Shown in pieces: positions 9,031 to 18,235 of a stretch of DNA of 64,000 nt; position 1 is the stretch's first letter; the number at the start of each line of letters is the position of its first letter. This DNA is from Hyphomicrobiales bacterium (GTDB lineage Bacteria > Pseudomonadota > Alphaproteobacteria > Rhizobiales > Beijerinckiaceae), in the NCBI GenBank assembly GCA_019247605.1, contig JAFBAS010000074.1, positions 18,759-82,758 on the forward strand, read 5' to 3'. The notes under the pieces were generated by a model. It was not told where the DNA came from. It did not search any database and saw only the letters and a list, made by a program, of their open reading frames with translations. The translations under genes and the position numbers were made by a program.

Positions 9031-9960
9031 TCAGGCCGCGCGGCTCAGGCCCACCTCCGGCAATTTCGGCCGCTTCGCCATGGCCTCTCGCATGAGGCGC
9101 TCGACCTCGGCCTTCTCCTCGCCCTCGAGCGGCAAACGCGGTGGGCGCGTGACTGGCGAGCCGCGCCCGGCGATGTGCTCGCAAAGCTTGATGCATTGCA
9201 CGAGATCGGAGCGCGCATCGAGGTGCAGGAGCGGCATAAACCAATCGTAGAGCGGCATCACCTCGTTGAGGCGACCCGCGGCGGCTAGGCGAAAGAGCGT
9301 CTCGCCTTCGCGCGGAAAGACGTTCGAGAGGCCCGAGACCCAGCCTTGCGCACCGAGTGCCACGCTTTCGACCACCACATCGTCGAGACCGCAGAACGGG
9401 ATGAAGCGGTCGCCGGTCATGTTGCGCAGATCGACGAAGCGAAACGTGTCGCCTGAGGACTCCTTGTAGGAGACGATGGTGTCGACATCGGCAAGCGAGG
9501 CGAGCATCTTCGGCGTCACGTCCTGCTTATAGATCGGCGGGTTGTTGTAGATCATGATCGGCAGGTCGGTCGCCTTCGCGACGGTGCGGAAATGTGCCAA
9601 GGTTTCGCGCGGTTTCGCCGAATAGACCATGGCCGGAAGCACCATGAGCCCATCGATCCGAAGCCGCTGAGCTTCCTTTGCCACCTCGCACGCAAAGGCT
9701 GTCGTATATTCGGCAACGCCCGCGATCACGGGAACCCGGCTCCCGGCCGCGTCCTTGAGAGCCTCCATCACTTTGAGCTTCTCGTCGCGCGTGAGCGAAT
9801 TGTTCTCACCGACCGTGCCGACCGCGATGAGGCCCGAGACGCCCTCGGCCACAAGCGCAGCCGCGACCTTGCGCGTCGCCTCGATATCGAGCGAGAAATC
9901 GGCACGAAATTGCGTCGTGACGGCCGGAAAGACACCGGCCCAAGCGGGTTTCTTTGCCAT
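9031..9960 (-). CDS. DapA-family aldolase/deaminase (possible hydroxyproline-pathway deaminase)
   Basis: About 309 residues of the dihydrodipicolinate synthase/N-acetylneuraminate lyase superfamily, a TIM barrel using a Schiff-base lysine. Seen are GLIAVGTVGENNSLTRDEK (substrate GTxGE-type loop), MIYNNPPIYKQDVTP with the conserved Tyr, and VSYKESSGD with the Schiff-base Lys. Three ATGs are in tandem; the third (9960) is best spaced from GGAGAG, the first (9966) would touch it. A lysine-pathway DapA would usually carry different loops. Proximity to the epimerase at 6570-7580 suggests pyrroline-4-hydroxy-2-carboxylate deaminase, but this is inference. Confidence 0.8.
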   Translation of the reverse strand: MAKKPAWAGVFPAVTTQFRADFSLDIEATRKVAAALVAEGVSGLIAVGTVGENNSLTRDEKLKVMEALKDAAGSRVPVIAGVAEYTTAFACEVAKEAQRLRIDGLMVLPAMVYSAKPRETLAHFRTVAKATDLPIMIYNNPPIYKQDVTPKMLASLADVDTIVSYKESSGDTFRFVDLRNMTGDRFIPFCGLDDVVVESVALGAQGWVSGLSNVFPREGETLFRLAAAGRLNEVMPLYDWFMPLLHLDARSDLVQCIKLCEHIAGRGSPVTRPPRLPLEGEEKAEVERLMREAMAKRPKLPEVGLSRAA

Positions 9961-10124
9961 CATCATCTCTCCGTTGAGGGGCCACCGGGCTCAAGAAATC
10001 GTGAAGCGGTGCCCGAACTCTTGCGCCTTTCCGGCGCGTCTCGCAACCCTCGCGACGCTTCCGGAGAGAATTGCAAAATCGCACCATCGGCGCCATTTTG
10101 GCGTGATCCGAAATAGGTAACGGT

Positions 10125-10331
10125 ATGCTCCAAAGCCAGAGACGGCCAGGCAGGCAGAAAGGGCCGCGGATTGTCGCAAACAATGAGGCCCAGGCCCGGC
10201 CTGTTGTGACCAACAACGCGGAGAAGAAACGGCAAGGAACACTTGCTGAATTCCTTCTGGCGTCGCCTCTCCGCAACATGAAGATTCAGCTTAAGCGCCG
10301 TCGAGACCGACCTCGCGACGTTGCACTCTAA
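10125..10331 (+). pseudogene. Decayed Phd/YefM-type antitoxin gene
   Basis: The 68-codon frame ends with KRQGTLAEFLLASPLRN and RRRDRPRDVAL, which closely resembles the C-terminal toxin-binding tail of Phd/YefM antitoxins (pattern AEFLxxSPLRxSxLxLxRxRDLPRDVxL). GPRIVANNEAQARPVV upstream recalls their GPQIVTRxGxxVAVV strand. The N-terminal DNA-binding part is shortened and garbled: an AKAR-like stretch appears in another frame near 10133-10145, which suggests an indel. No toxin gene adjoins. It lies alone in a 385-bp gap between two minus-strand genes, and I see nothing else convincing there. A functional short antitoxin is less likely but possible. Confidence 0.5.
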
Positions 10332-10345
10332 AGCCACGCCCGCCC

Positions 10346-12493
10346 TCACGGCGCCGTCCTGATCCCCTCCTTCTCGGCGCGCTCGACGAGAAGCCTCGCG
10401 TCGTCGGGCAAGAGATAGCGCTTGGCGACGAGGCCGTCGGCCGCCTTTTTGAGGGCCACGACATAGACATCCTTCGTCGGGTAGCGCTCCTCGATCGAGA
10501 GCCGCGGATCGCCGTTGGCCAAGCGCTCGGTGCGCGTCGCGGCGAACGGGATGAAGCTTCCTTGCAGATTGCACAAGCCGTTCTCGAAGCGATCCTTGCG
10601 CCCGAGATTCCAGCCCGTGTAGGTGCCGATCGGCACTTGCGAGAACACCGATTCGATGCCGGCGATGTCGTTGCCATCGGCATCGACCTGCATCTCAAGG
10701 ACGCCGTAGCTTCCCGGGAGGACGAGCGGCGGCTCGCGCGTGATGATGCCGCTCGAATCGGCTGCCCGGTAAAGCGGACCGAAATCGAGCACGTGCAGCG
10801 TGTCGTAGAGGCGTGCGGTCGAGGCGGCTGACCGCTCGACCCCGCCGTAACGATTGGCCGGGATCGGGGGGAAGCGCACCTGATCGGGCGCGACGAGCGT
10901 GCCGTCGGCGATGCGCGGCACGGCGCTTTCGGGCGGGGCGACATCGTCGAGCACCCAATCGGTGAGCGCGCTCATCAAGGCGCGCATCGTCCACAATTGC
11001 GGGTTCGGGTTCGGCTGCTGCTGGCAGTTGCCGAAAGGCGCTTGTGTCGCGAGTGGCAAAGCCGCCGGCCCGTGCTGCGTGCTCCCCATGATGAAGGTGC
11101 GCACATTGGCGGGATCGGGCACATCGCGCAGGCCGAGCGGGTCGGTCAGCCCGAGGGATTGACGCCCCTCCCACATCTCGAGCGAGGTCGCGACATGGAA
11201 GATGCGCGGGCAAGTGTCCGTCGCCGAGCAGCGGTCGAGGATGCCTTGCGTGCGCAGCGTCAACGGGTCGGTCTCGCGCGCATAGGTGAAAGGAAAGTCA
11301 TAGGCGGGATACACGTGGTCGGTCTGCTCGCCCCAGGCGCGCACGGGTTGGCCGAAGCGGACGTTGAGCGGCATGAGCCCGCCCCCGATATGCGGATAAG
11401 CACCATCGAAGACGCGTTTGCCGCTCTCGTCGCGATTGAAGCCGAGCGCGAGGAAGCTGCGGATCATGCGGCCGGATTGCGAGGTTCCTTCGATGATGGC
11501 GACGTTATCGGGCCGGTATAGGGGGTTCGCGGTGCCGGCATCGTCCTTGGCGATGGTTCGCAGAAATGCGCCGACATCGCGCGTCGCGGCGAAACCGAGG
11601 CCGCCGATCGTCGGGTCCTTGGCGCGATAGATCAGCTCATAGAGGTGGCCGGCCTGAAAGCCGGCCTTGAGGCATACATGCTTCTCATCCGGGACGGCGG
11701 GCTTGCCCTGTTCGCAGACGGCGAAGCTCCACTCGTTTTCGGGAATACGCACGCGCGGGTCCTGCTCGCGCGCCCGCACCGTCAATGTCGGGCGAAACCC
11801 GTCAACATAAGCCTCGCGGTTGTCGAGGCTCGCGGTCGGATAGCTGTCATAGCTTCCCGTCGGAAAGGCCTGGATTTGCTGGCTGAGCCCGATGGGCAGG
11901 CTCGCTGCCTCGACCGGCGTGATCATCTCCGAGCGGACGATGCCGGTCACGGGTGAGCCGTCATGGTTGCGCGCGATCACAGGCGGCATGCCGATCCGGT
12001 TCATGCCGGGCAGCACATCCATTTCCCAGCCGAACCACACCATCGTGTAGCCAGAGCGCAGGAGCCAGCCATCGCCGGGGGAAGTGAGGGCGTTGGGGTC
12101 AGCGGCGCCTCCGGTAACGCCTTCGTCGAAGGCCCCGAGCGCGAGCTTGTTGCCGCGATTATTCACCTCGAAAAAGAGGACATGGTTGCCGCGCGCCATG
12201 TCGGCGGGCTTCAGGATTTCGATCGGGGTCTTGTATTCGACCATGCCGCGCGCGTTGCGCGGCGCGAGGTTGATGTCTTGGATGATGGCGTTCGCGGGAT
12301 CGGCCGGGTCAAGCTCGCCCACTACGTGTCCGGTGAGAAGCTGATAAGGGCCGGACTTGCCGAAGGAGCCGCCGCCGAAGGCCCAATCGGTTTTCTCGAT
12401 CTCGATACGCGTGACGCGCGCCTCGGCGAGGCTCACCACCGAAACAGCCGCCATGACGCATCCGATGAGCGCGAGCTTGAGCCAAGCTTTCAT
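10346..12493 (-). CDS. Exported alpha/beta hydrolase domain protein
   Basis: A 715-residue protein with an N-terminal signal peptide (LALIGCVMAAVSVVSLAEA core, cut near residue 25), so probably periplasmic or secreted. The catalytic nucleophile motif is EGTSQSGRMIRSFL (GxSxS), followed by GGGLMPLNVRFGQP and HPAYDFPF-like blocks. The large size and these motifs match the 'alpha/beta hydrolase domain-containing protein' family of bacterial secreted esterase-like proteins, for which substrates are largely unknown. It ends close to the decayed antitoxin gene. About 55 bp separate its start from the end of the GNAT gene upstream on the same strand, so co-transcription is possible. Confidence 0.85.
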   Translation of the reverse strand: MKAWLKLALIGCVMAAVSVVSLAEARVTRIEIEKTDWAFGGGSFGKSGPYQLLTGHVVGELDPADPANAIIQDINLAPRNARGMVEYKTPIEILKPADMARGNHVLFFEVNNRGNKLALGAFDEGVTGGAADPNALTSPGDGWLLRSGYTMVWFGWEMDVLPGMNRIGMPPVIARNHDGSPVTGIVRSEMITPVEAASLPIGLSQQIQAFPTGSYDSYPTASLDNREAYVDGFRPTLTVRAREQDPRVRIPENEWSFAVCEQGKPAVPDEKHVCLKAGFQAGHLYELIYRAKDPTIGGLGFAATRDVGAFLRTIAKDDAGTANPLYRPDNVAIIEGTSQSGRMIRSFLALGFNRDESGKRVFDGAYPHIGGGLMPLNVRFGQPVRAWGEQTDHVYPAYDFPFTYARETDPLTLRTQGILDRCSATDTCPRIFHVATSLEMWEGRQSLGLTDPLGLRDVPDPANVRTFIMGSTQHGPAALPLATQAPFGNCQQQPNPNPQLWTMRALMSALTDWVLDDVAPPESAVPRIADGTLVAPDQVRFPPIPANRYGGVERSAASTARLYDTLHVLDFGPLYRAADSSGIITREPPLVLPGSYGVLEMQVDADGNDIAGIESVFSQVPIGTYTGWNLGRKDRFENGLCNLQGSFIPFAATRTERLANGDPRLSIEERYPTKDVYVVALKKAADGLVAKRYLLPDDARLLVERAEKEGIRTAP

Positions 12494-12547
12494 GCGATCC
12501 CCCCTTGTCTTCGGGTCTTAAGATTCGTGAAGCGCCCGATTTTGGAT

Positions 12548-13228
12548 TCAAGCGCCGTTGAGCGAGGAAAGGCTTTGTTTCTGGCGCCCTTCGGCATCGA
12601 AATTCTCTGGTGCAAGGAAGCACTCGAACGCTCTCTTGCGCGCCGGCCATTCGCCGTCCACGATCGAGAACCATGCCGTGTCGCGATTGCGCCCCTTGAC
12701 GATCAGATGCTGCCGGAACAGGCCTTCGAAGACGAAGCCGAAGCGCTTCGCCGCGCGGCGTGAGGGCTCGTTGGCGTTGTCGCATTTCCATTCGAAGCGG
12801 CGATAGCCGAGGTCGTCGAAGACGTGCTTCGCTTCGAGGAAAACGGCCTCGGTCGCGAGGGGCGTCTTCTGCAGGGCTGGCGCGTAAAAGATGTGGCCGG
12901 TCTCGATGCAGCCATTCGGCTGATCGATGCGCATCAGCGTGACGCAGCCGAGCGCGCGGCCGGTCTTATTGTCCACGACCGCATAATAGAGGGGATCAGC
13001 GAGCGCCTGACGCTCCTTGAGCCAAGTGCGGAACGAGGTTTGGTCTTGCCACGGGCCGTAGGGCAGATAATGCCACATCGGGTCAGCGCCCTCGACGGCG
13101 CGCCAAAGGCTCTCTCCATGCTTCGCCTCATCGAGCGGTTCGAGCCGCCCGAAGCGGCCTTGCAGCACGCGCCGCTCCGGGAGGCCGCGAGCAGGTTTGG
13201 GGGAAGGCTTCGCTTTGGGATCGGTCAC
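12548..13228 (-). CDS. GNAT family acetyltransferase (RimJ/RimL type)
   Basis: A 226-residue N-acetyltransferase. It has the RimJ-like ending EWKCDNANEPSRRAAKRFGF in the acetyl-CoA domain and GCVTLMRIDQPNGCIETGHI upstream. The protein begins with about 20 Lys/Pro-rich residues before the domain (KPSPKPARGLPERRVLQGRF). It starts 4 nt inside the end of the upstream PEP mutase-like gene, so the two are coupled. The acceptor is not predictable: peptide N-terminus, amino acid or small amine. Confidence 0.88.
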   Translation of the reverse strand: MTDPKAKPSPKPARGLPERRVLQGRFGRLEPLDEAKHGESLWRAVEGADPMWHYLPYGPWQDQTSFRTWLKERQALADPLYYAVVDNKTGRALGCVTLMRIDQPNGCIETGHIFYAPALQKTPLATEAVFLEAKHVFDDLGYRRFEWKCDNANEPSRRAAKRFGFVFEGLFRQHLIVKGRNRDTAWFSIVDGEWPARKRAFECFLAPENFDAEGRQKQSLSSLNGA

Positions 13229-14064
13229 TGTCGCCGCTCCTTGGAATCCTTGCTGAAGAAGCCGTTGAGGTCGACCGGCGGCACGTTCGTCGCGAACCCC
13301 GAAAACGAGCCCTCGTTCGCGATCGTTTCCGCGGCGCGCGCAAATCCCGACCAGGCGGCCCGCGCCAGCGCGCCGCCGACGCTGATGCGCCGCACGCCAA
13401 GCGCTGCGAGATCGGAGACGGTGAGGTCGCTCGGCCAGCCGATGAGCACGTTCACGGGCTTTGGCGCCACGGCCTTCACGATCGCCGAAATGTCCTCGCC
13501 CGTGCGCACGCCCGGTGCGTAGAGCACATCCGCTCCCGCTTCCGCATAGGCCTCGAGACGAGAGATCGCCTCCTTTAGCGGCTGATCATGCCCGGTGAGG
13601 AAGCATTCGGCCCTTCCGACAAGCAGGGCACCTTTGCCATGCGCATCCACCGCGCGGCGCGCGGCGCGCATGCGCTCGACCGCGTGGGATAAATCGTGGA
13701 GCGGTTTTACCTTGTCGGCCGTCGAATCCTCGATCGACACCGCCGCCACGCCGGTCTCGAGGCAGCGCGTCACGTTGCGCGCCACGCCCTCCGCGTCATG
13801 CGCGAAGCCGCCTTCGAAATCGGCATTCACGGGAAGCTCCGTCGCCTCGACGATCACGCGGATATGCGCGAGCGCCTGATCGACGTGAAGCCCATTGTCC
13901 GGGAAGCCGAGGCTCCAGGCCGCGCCCGAGCTCGTCGTCGCGAGCGCCTTGAAGCCGAGCCCACGAAGCCAACGCGCCGAGCCGATGTCCCAAGGGTTCG
14001 GAATGACGAAGCAGCCGCTATGGTGGAGGCGCCGAAATTCAGCGATCTTTTCCGGGTTGGTCAT
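13225..14064 (-). CDS. Isocitrate lyase/PEP mutase family protein
   Basis: A 279-residue TIM-barrel enzyme of the ICL/PEPM superfamily. Metal-binding residues are seen in NADFEGGF and SIEDST, and VGRAECFL is the later barrel motif. The KKCGH loop of true isocitrate lyases is absent, so it is more likely a 2-methylisocitrate lyase-like, oxaloacetate hydrolase-like or carboxyphosphonoenolpyruvate mutase-like enzyme. N-terminal FVIPNPWDIGSARWL is characteristic of the uncharacterised branch often annotated only by family. The stop overlaps the GNAT start by 4 nt. Confidence 0.85.
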   Translation of the reverse strand: MTNPEKIAEFRRLHHSGCFVIPNPWDIGSARWLRGLGFKALATTSSGAAWSLGFPDNGLHVDQALAHIRVIVEATELPVNADFEGGFAHDAEGVARNVTRCLETGVAAVSIEDSTADKVKPLHDLSHAVERMRAARRAVDAHGKGALLVGRAECFLTGHDQPLKEAISRLEAYAEAGADVLYAPGVRTGEDISAIVKAVAPKPVNVLIGWPSDLTVSDLAALGVRRISVGGALARAAWSGFARAAETIANEGSFSGFATNVPPVDLNGFFSKDSKERRQ

Positions 14065-14081
14065 CGATATCTCCCGTCACG

Positions 14082-14195
14082 GCGAGCAGCGAGATAGCGA
14101 GTAGCGAAATAGCGGGTAGCGAGTGGTGAGAGGGTGATGGTGAGCTCCCTATCCATCATCGACTCTACTCGCTACTCGCCATTGGCTGCTCGCCC
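14082..14195. repeat. Intergenic array of 7-8 bp GCGAGTA units with inverted copies
   Basis: From about 14082 to 14125 the sequence steps through units such as GCGAGCA, GCGAGATA, GCGAGTA, GCGAAATA, GCGGGTA and GCGAGTG. At about 14166-14193 the same unit returns inverted (TACTCGC twice, then TGCTCGC). The two halves could pair into a long imperfect stem. The array lies between two minus-strand genes, after the dehydratase gene and before the ICL/PEPM gene. The degenerate units suggest a repeat array under decay rather than CRISPR, since there are no spacers. Confidence 0.75.
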
Positions 14196-14197
14196 CC

Positions 14198-16087
14198 TTA
14201 GTGGTTATCCCGGGGCAACCCCTTGGTTTCCGCGATGCGCTGATATTTGACGGCGGGTTTGAGCACCATGCCTTGCGCCATCTGGTCCACCATGCCGCGT
14301 TGGATTTCCTGCCACGGCGTCTGATGGGCGGGGTAATGGTAACCGCCATGGCCCTGGAGCGCCGCGCGTCTTTTGTCGATCTCGGCCTTGGAAATGAGAA
14401 TGTCGGCGGTGCCTTTCTTGAGGTCGATGCGCACGCGGTCCCCCGTGCGCAAAATCGCAAGACCTCCGCCCGCGGCCGCCTCGGGTGATGCGTTGAGGAT
14501 CGAGGGGGAGCCCGATGTTCCCGATTGGCGCCCATCACCGATGCAGGGGAGCGAATTCACCCCATCCTTGATGAGATAGGCGGGCGGACGCATGTTCACG
14601 ACCTCCGCCGCGCCGGGATAGCCGATCGGCCCGACGCCGCGAATGAAGAGGAGGCAATGCGCGTCGATCTTCAGCTTCGGATCGTCGATGCGCGCATGAT
14701 AGTCCTCCGGCCCGTCGAAGACGATCGCGCGGCCCTCGAAAGCTTCGCGATCCTTCGGATTGGAGAGATACCGGTCGCGGAACTCCTTTGAGATCACGCT
14801 TGTCTTCATGATGGCGGAGTCGAAGAGATTTCCCTTGAGCACGATGAAGCCCGCATCCTTGACGAGCGGCTTGTTGAAGGGGCGGATCACGTCCTCGTCG
14901 GTCGAGGCTCGTCCGCGGCAATTTTCCCCGAGGCCCCTGCCGTTCACCGTGAGCGCATCCTCGTGAATGAGCCCTTGGCGCATGAGTTCGTCGACCACGG
15001 CCGGCACGCCGCCGGCGCGGTGATACTCCTCGCCGAGATAGAAACCGGCGGGCTGCATATTGACGAGGAGCGGCACCTTGTGCCCGACCCTCTCCCAATC
15101 CTCGACATCGAGTTTCACGCCGATGTGACGGGCGATGGCGTTGAGATGGATCGGGGCATTGGTCGAGCCCCCGATCGCCGAATTGACCACGATGGCGTTC
15201 TCGAAGGCCTCGCGCGTCAGGATAGCGGAGGGTTTGAGGTCCTCGCGAACCATGTCGACGATGCGTTTTCCCGTCCGATAGGCGATCTGGCCCCGCTCGC
15301 GATAAGGCGCCGGAATGGCCGCGCAACCGGGCAGTGACATCCCGAGCGCCTCGGCGAGCGAATTCATGGTCGAGGCCGTGCCCATGGTGTTGCAATGGCC
15401 GGCCGAGGGGGCCGAATCGGCAACCGCCTCGAGCATCTCGTTGAAGTCGATCTTGCCCGCGGCGAAATCCTGGCGTGCTTGCCAAAGGATCGTGCCCGAG
15501 CCGGCGCGGGTGCCGTGATGCCAGCCGTTCAGCATCGGGCCGCCCGACAACACGATGGCCGGAATGTTCACCGTGGCGGCCGCCATGATGCAGGCAGGTG
15601 TCGTCTTGTCGCAACCCGTGGTCAGCACGACGCCGTCGATCGGATAGCCGAAGAGCACCTCCACGAGCCCGAGATAGGCGAGGTTCCGGTCGAGAGCCGC
15701 CGTCGGCCGCTTTCCGGTCTCCTGAATCGGGTGGACCGGGAATTCGATCGCGACCCCGCCTGCTTCCCGGATGCCCTCGCGCACGCGCTTGGCGAGCTCG
15801 AGATGGTGTCGATTGCAGGGAGAGAGATCGGATCCCGTCTGCGCGATGCCGATGATCGGCTTGCCGCCACGCAGCTCCTCGAGCGTAAGCCCGTAATTAA
15901 GATAGCGCTCGAGGTAGATCGCCGTCATGTCCGGATGCGCGGAGTTGTCGAACCAATCCTGCGAACGAAGCCGCCGGCCCTGCGCCATGCCCTTTGCCGG
16001 CGCTTTGGTGGTGCGCGTGGCGCGCCCCCGCAGCGGGCGGCGCACCGTGCCACGCCCCCTTCCATTGGCCATCTTGCGTCCCGCCAT
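14198..16087 (-). CDS. IlvD/Edd family dehydratase (probable sugar-acid dehydratase)
   Basis: A 629-residue iron-sulfur dehydratase. Cluster cysteines are seen in [12 protein letters not shown] and [11 protein letters not shown]; other blocks are [13 protein letters not shown] and [14 protein letters not shown]. The family includes dihydroxyacid dehydratase (valine/isoleucine synthesis), phosphogluconate dehydratase and L-arabonate/D-xylonate dehydratases. The [32 protein letters not shown] start and the surrounding catabolic genes favour a sugar-acid dehydratase over the biosynthetic enzyme. About 38 basic residues precede the family's usual start (Arg/Lys/Thr-rich). An internal start at [12 protein letters not shown], about 35 codons in, is the alternative. 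Confidence 0.88.
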   Translation of the reverse strand: MAGRKMANGRGRGTVRRPLRGRATRTTKAPAKGMAQGRRLRSQDWFDNSAHPDMTAIYLERYLNYGLTLEELRGGKPIIGIAQTGSDLSPCNRHHLELAKRVREGIREAGGVAIEFPVHPIQETGKRPTAALDRNLAYLGLVEVLFGYPIDGVVLTTGCDKTTPACIMAAATVNIPAIVLSGGPMLNGWHHGTRAGSGTILWQARQDFAAGKIDFNEMLEAVADSAPSAGHCNTMGTASTMNSLAEALGMSLPGCAAIPAPYRERGQIAYRTGKRIVDMVREDLKPSAILTREAFENAIVVNSAIGGSTNAPIHLNAIARHIGVKLDVEDWERVGHKVPLLVNMQPAGFYLGEEYHRAGGVPAVVDELMRQGLIHEDALTVNGRGLGENCRGRASTDEDVIRPFNKPLVKDAGFIVLKGNLFDSAIMKTSVISKEFRDRYLSNPKDREAFEGRAIVFDGPEDYHARIDDPKLKIDAHCLLFIRGVGPIGYPGAAEVVNMRPPAYLIKDGVNSLPCIGDGRQSGTSGSPSILNASPEAAAGGGLAILRTGDRVRIDLKKGTADILISKAEIDKRRAALQGHGGYHYPAHQTPWQEIQRGMVDQMAQGMVLKPAVKYQRIAETKGLPRDNH

Positions 16088-16362
16088 GTTTCGCGTCCTC
16101 GCCTTTTTTAGCTCGTGGATTGAGATCGAGCGTATCGGCCGCGATCCCTGCCCGCATATCGCGCGATTTTTTCGCGTAAATCAATTCGTGGCAGGCATTC
16201 TCGACAGGCATGCGCCTGACCGTTTTTGGGAGGTTCACTGCAGGCCAACCCCAAGCTTGCTGTTCAAGCCCCGACATTTTTGGCATAGGGGAGCCGAAGG
16301 TGGAGGGCTGGGCACGGCGCCACCCGCCGGCCTTCTTGGATGCGCGATAATCGGGGAATGCC

Positions 16363-17544
16363 ATGTTGCACACAATTGCCGCTTTCGACCGCCTGGGCGA
16401 AGAAAATGCCTTTGCGGTGCTCGCCCGCGCCACCGCGCTCGCGAGTCAAGGACGCGACATCATCAATCTCGGGATCGGCCAGCCTGATTTTCCCACGCCG
16501 CCTCATATCGTCGAAGCAGCCATAAAAGCTCTGCGCGACGGTCATCACGGATATACGCCGGCCACCGGCATCTTGCCGCTACGCGAGGCCGTGGCGCGGG
16601 ACCTTCATCGGCGCTTCTGCGTCGAGGTCTCGCCCGAGCGGGTGATGATCCTGCCGGGCGGAAAGGTCACGATGTTCATGGCGATCTTGATGTTCGGCGA
16701 GCCCGGCGTTGAAATCCTCTACCCCGATCCGGGCTTTCCGATCTACCGCTCGATGATCGAGTTCACGGGAGCGACGCCGATCCCAGTGCCGATCCGGGAG
16801 GCGAATGGGTTTGCCTTTTCGGCGCAAGAGACGCTTTCGCTGATCACGCCGAGAACGCGCCTTCTCATCCTCAACTCACCCGCCAATCCAACGGGCGGCG
16901 TGACGCCCAAAGCCGAGATCGACGCGCTCGTTTCCGGGCTCGAGCGTTATCCCGATGTCGCAGTCATGTCCGACGAGATCTACGCCTCGATGACCTATGA
17001 CGGCGAGGCTCATGTCTCGCTGCTGAGCTATCCCTCGATCCGCGAGCGGCTCATCCATCTCGATGGCGCCTCGAAGAGCTACGCGATGACCGGCTGGCGC
17101 TTGGGCTGGTCCGTCTGGCCGCAAAAGCTCTACGATCTCGCGCGCAAGCTCGCCGTCAACGCTCATTCCTGCGTCAATGCCGCCACGCAATGGGCGGGCA
17201 TTGCGGCACTCGAGGGGCCGCAGGATTGCGTCGCGCAAATGGTCGCCGAATTCGACAACCGCCGGCATGTGGTGGTCGAGGGGTTGAACCGGCTTCCCGG
17301 TATCTCGTGCATCAAGCCGAAAGGCGCCTTCTACGCCTTCCCGAACATCACGCGCAGCGGTTGGAAGGCGAAGCCCCTCGCCTCGGCTCTTCTCGAGGAA
17401 GCCGGCGTCGCGGTGATCGGCGGCCCTGATTTCGGCGTGCATGGCGAGGGGTATTTGCGCCTCTCTTATGCGAACTCCACCGAGAACATCGAGCGTGCGA
17501 TCCAGCGGATGGGCGAGTTCCTCGCCCACCGCAAGGCCGCGTAA
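16363..17544 (+). CDS. Class I/II pyridoxal-phosphate aminotransferase
   Basis: A 393-residue fold type I aminotransferase. The PLP lysine lies in DGASKSYAMTGWRLGW. The phosphate and ring contacts are in NSPANPTGG and MSDEIYASMTYDG, and the C-terminal YLRLSYANS contains the substrate-carboxylate Arg. It begins LGEENAFAVLARATALASQG with the GHHGYTPATGILPLREAVA block, which places it with the AspC/AraT-like branch. The amino donor is not predictable. It is divergent from the dehydratase gene with 275 bp between, and precedes the LprI-like gene by 22 bp. Confidence 0.93.
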   Translation: MLHTIAAFDRLGEENAFAVLARATALASQGRDIINLGIGQPDFPTPPHIVEAAIKALRDGHHGYTPATGILPLREAVARDLHRRFCVEVSPERVMILPGGKVTMFMAILMFGEPGVEILYPDPGFPIYRSMIEFTGATPIPVPIREANGFAFSAQETLSLITPRTRLLILNSPANPTGGVTPKAEIDALVSGLERYPDVAVMSDEIYASMTYDGEAHVSLLSYPSIRERLIHLDGASKSYAMTGWRLGWSVWPQKLYDLARKLAVNAHSCVNAATQWAGIAALEGPQDCVAQMVAEFDNRRHVVVEGLNRLPGISCIKPKGAFYAFPNITRSGWKAKPLASALLEEAGVAVIGGPDFGVHGEGYLRLSYANSTENIERAIQRMGEFLAHRKAA

Positions 17545-17566
17545 CCGGCGCCAAGGGGCTTCACCG

Positions 17567-18007
17567 ATGGCTTTCAGAATTTGTCGAGCCGCCTCGACAG
17601 CGCTCGCCTCGCTCCTCCTTTGCGTTGCGATCGGCGCGGCGAAGGCGCAATCGCCACGACCCTCTCTCGCCAAATGCGATCCCGCAAAACTTCCCGTCGC
17701 CGGCTTTGACGAGTGCCTGCGCAAAGCCGAGGCCGAAACGAGCAAGGGAGTCGAGGACACGCTCGCGAAGGTGAAAGCGGCGATCGACGCGCGCGCGGAT
17801 CTCTCCGGCCAGCAACGCAATCTGCTCAAGCGGGAGATCAGCAATTCCAACGATCTGTGGGCGCGATATCGGAATGATTTGTGCCAAAACATCGTGCCGA
17901 TGCTCGCGGGCCCGAAAGCGAAGCTCTTCGAGGAGAACCTCGGGTGCCTTGTGGACACGAATACGGCGCGCCAAGCCGAGCTCGAAGCCTTGATCTTGCG
18001 GAAGTAG
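17567..18007 (+). CDS. Secreted lysozyme inhibitor LprI-like protein (DUF1311)
   Basis: A 146-residue protein with an N-terminal signal peptide (ALASLLLCVAIGAAKAQ, cut near residue 28). The mature part has four cysteines: CDPAK, DECL, NDLCQN and LGCL. The NSNDLWARYRNDLC block matches the LprI/DUF1311 pattern (LxxAQxxWxxYRDxxC). LprI of Mycobacterium is a lysozyme inhibitor; for most members the role is unproven. The start at 17567 is placed at the signal peptide; longer frames begin inside the aminotransferase gene. Expected location is periplasmic. Confidence 0.72.
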   Translation: MAFRICRAASTALASLLLCVAIGAAKAQSPRPSLAKCDPAKLPVAGFDECLRKAEAETSKGVEDTLAKVKAAIDARADLSGQQRNLLKREISNSNDLWARYRNDLCQNIVPMLAGPKAKLFEENLGCLVDTNTARQAELEALILRK

Positions 18008-18235
18008 CAACCGGCGGTGCCGAAAAGGCACTCGAGCTCAAGTTTGGTGAACCGGCGTTCGATGCGAAACTTTCTCGCCGGTGCCCGTGAAGGTCGCGGC
18101 GCCCGCGCCAGTGTCGCAAGTTGAGAAAGCAAGGCCAAGATCACAATTTCGTGATAAATGATCCCTCTCATAGGGTTTGGCTGCTGCGCGCCGGGAAATC
18201 GACGCCGTCGCCAATTGCATTCGGGAGGGATCGTC

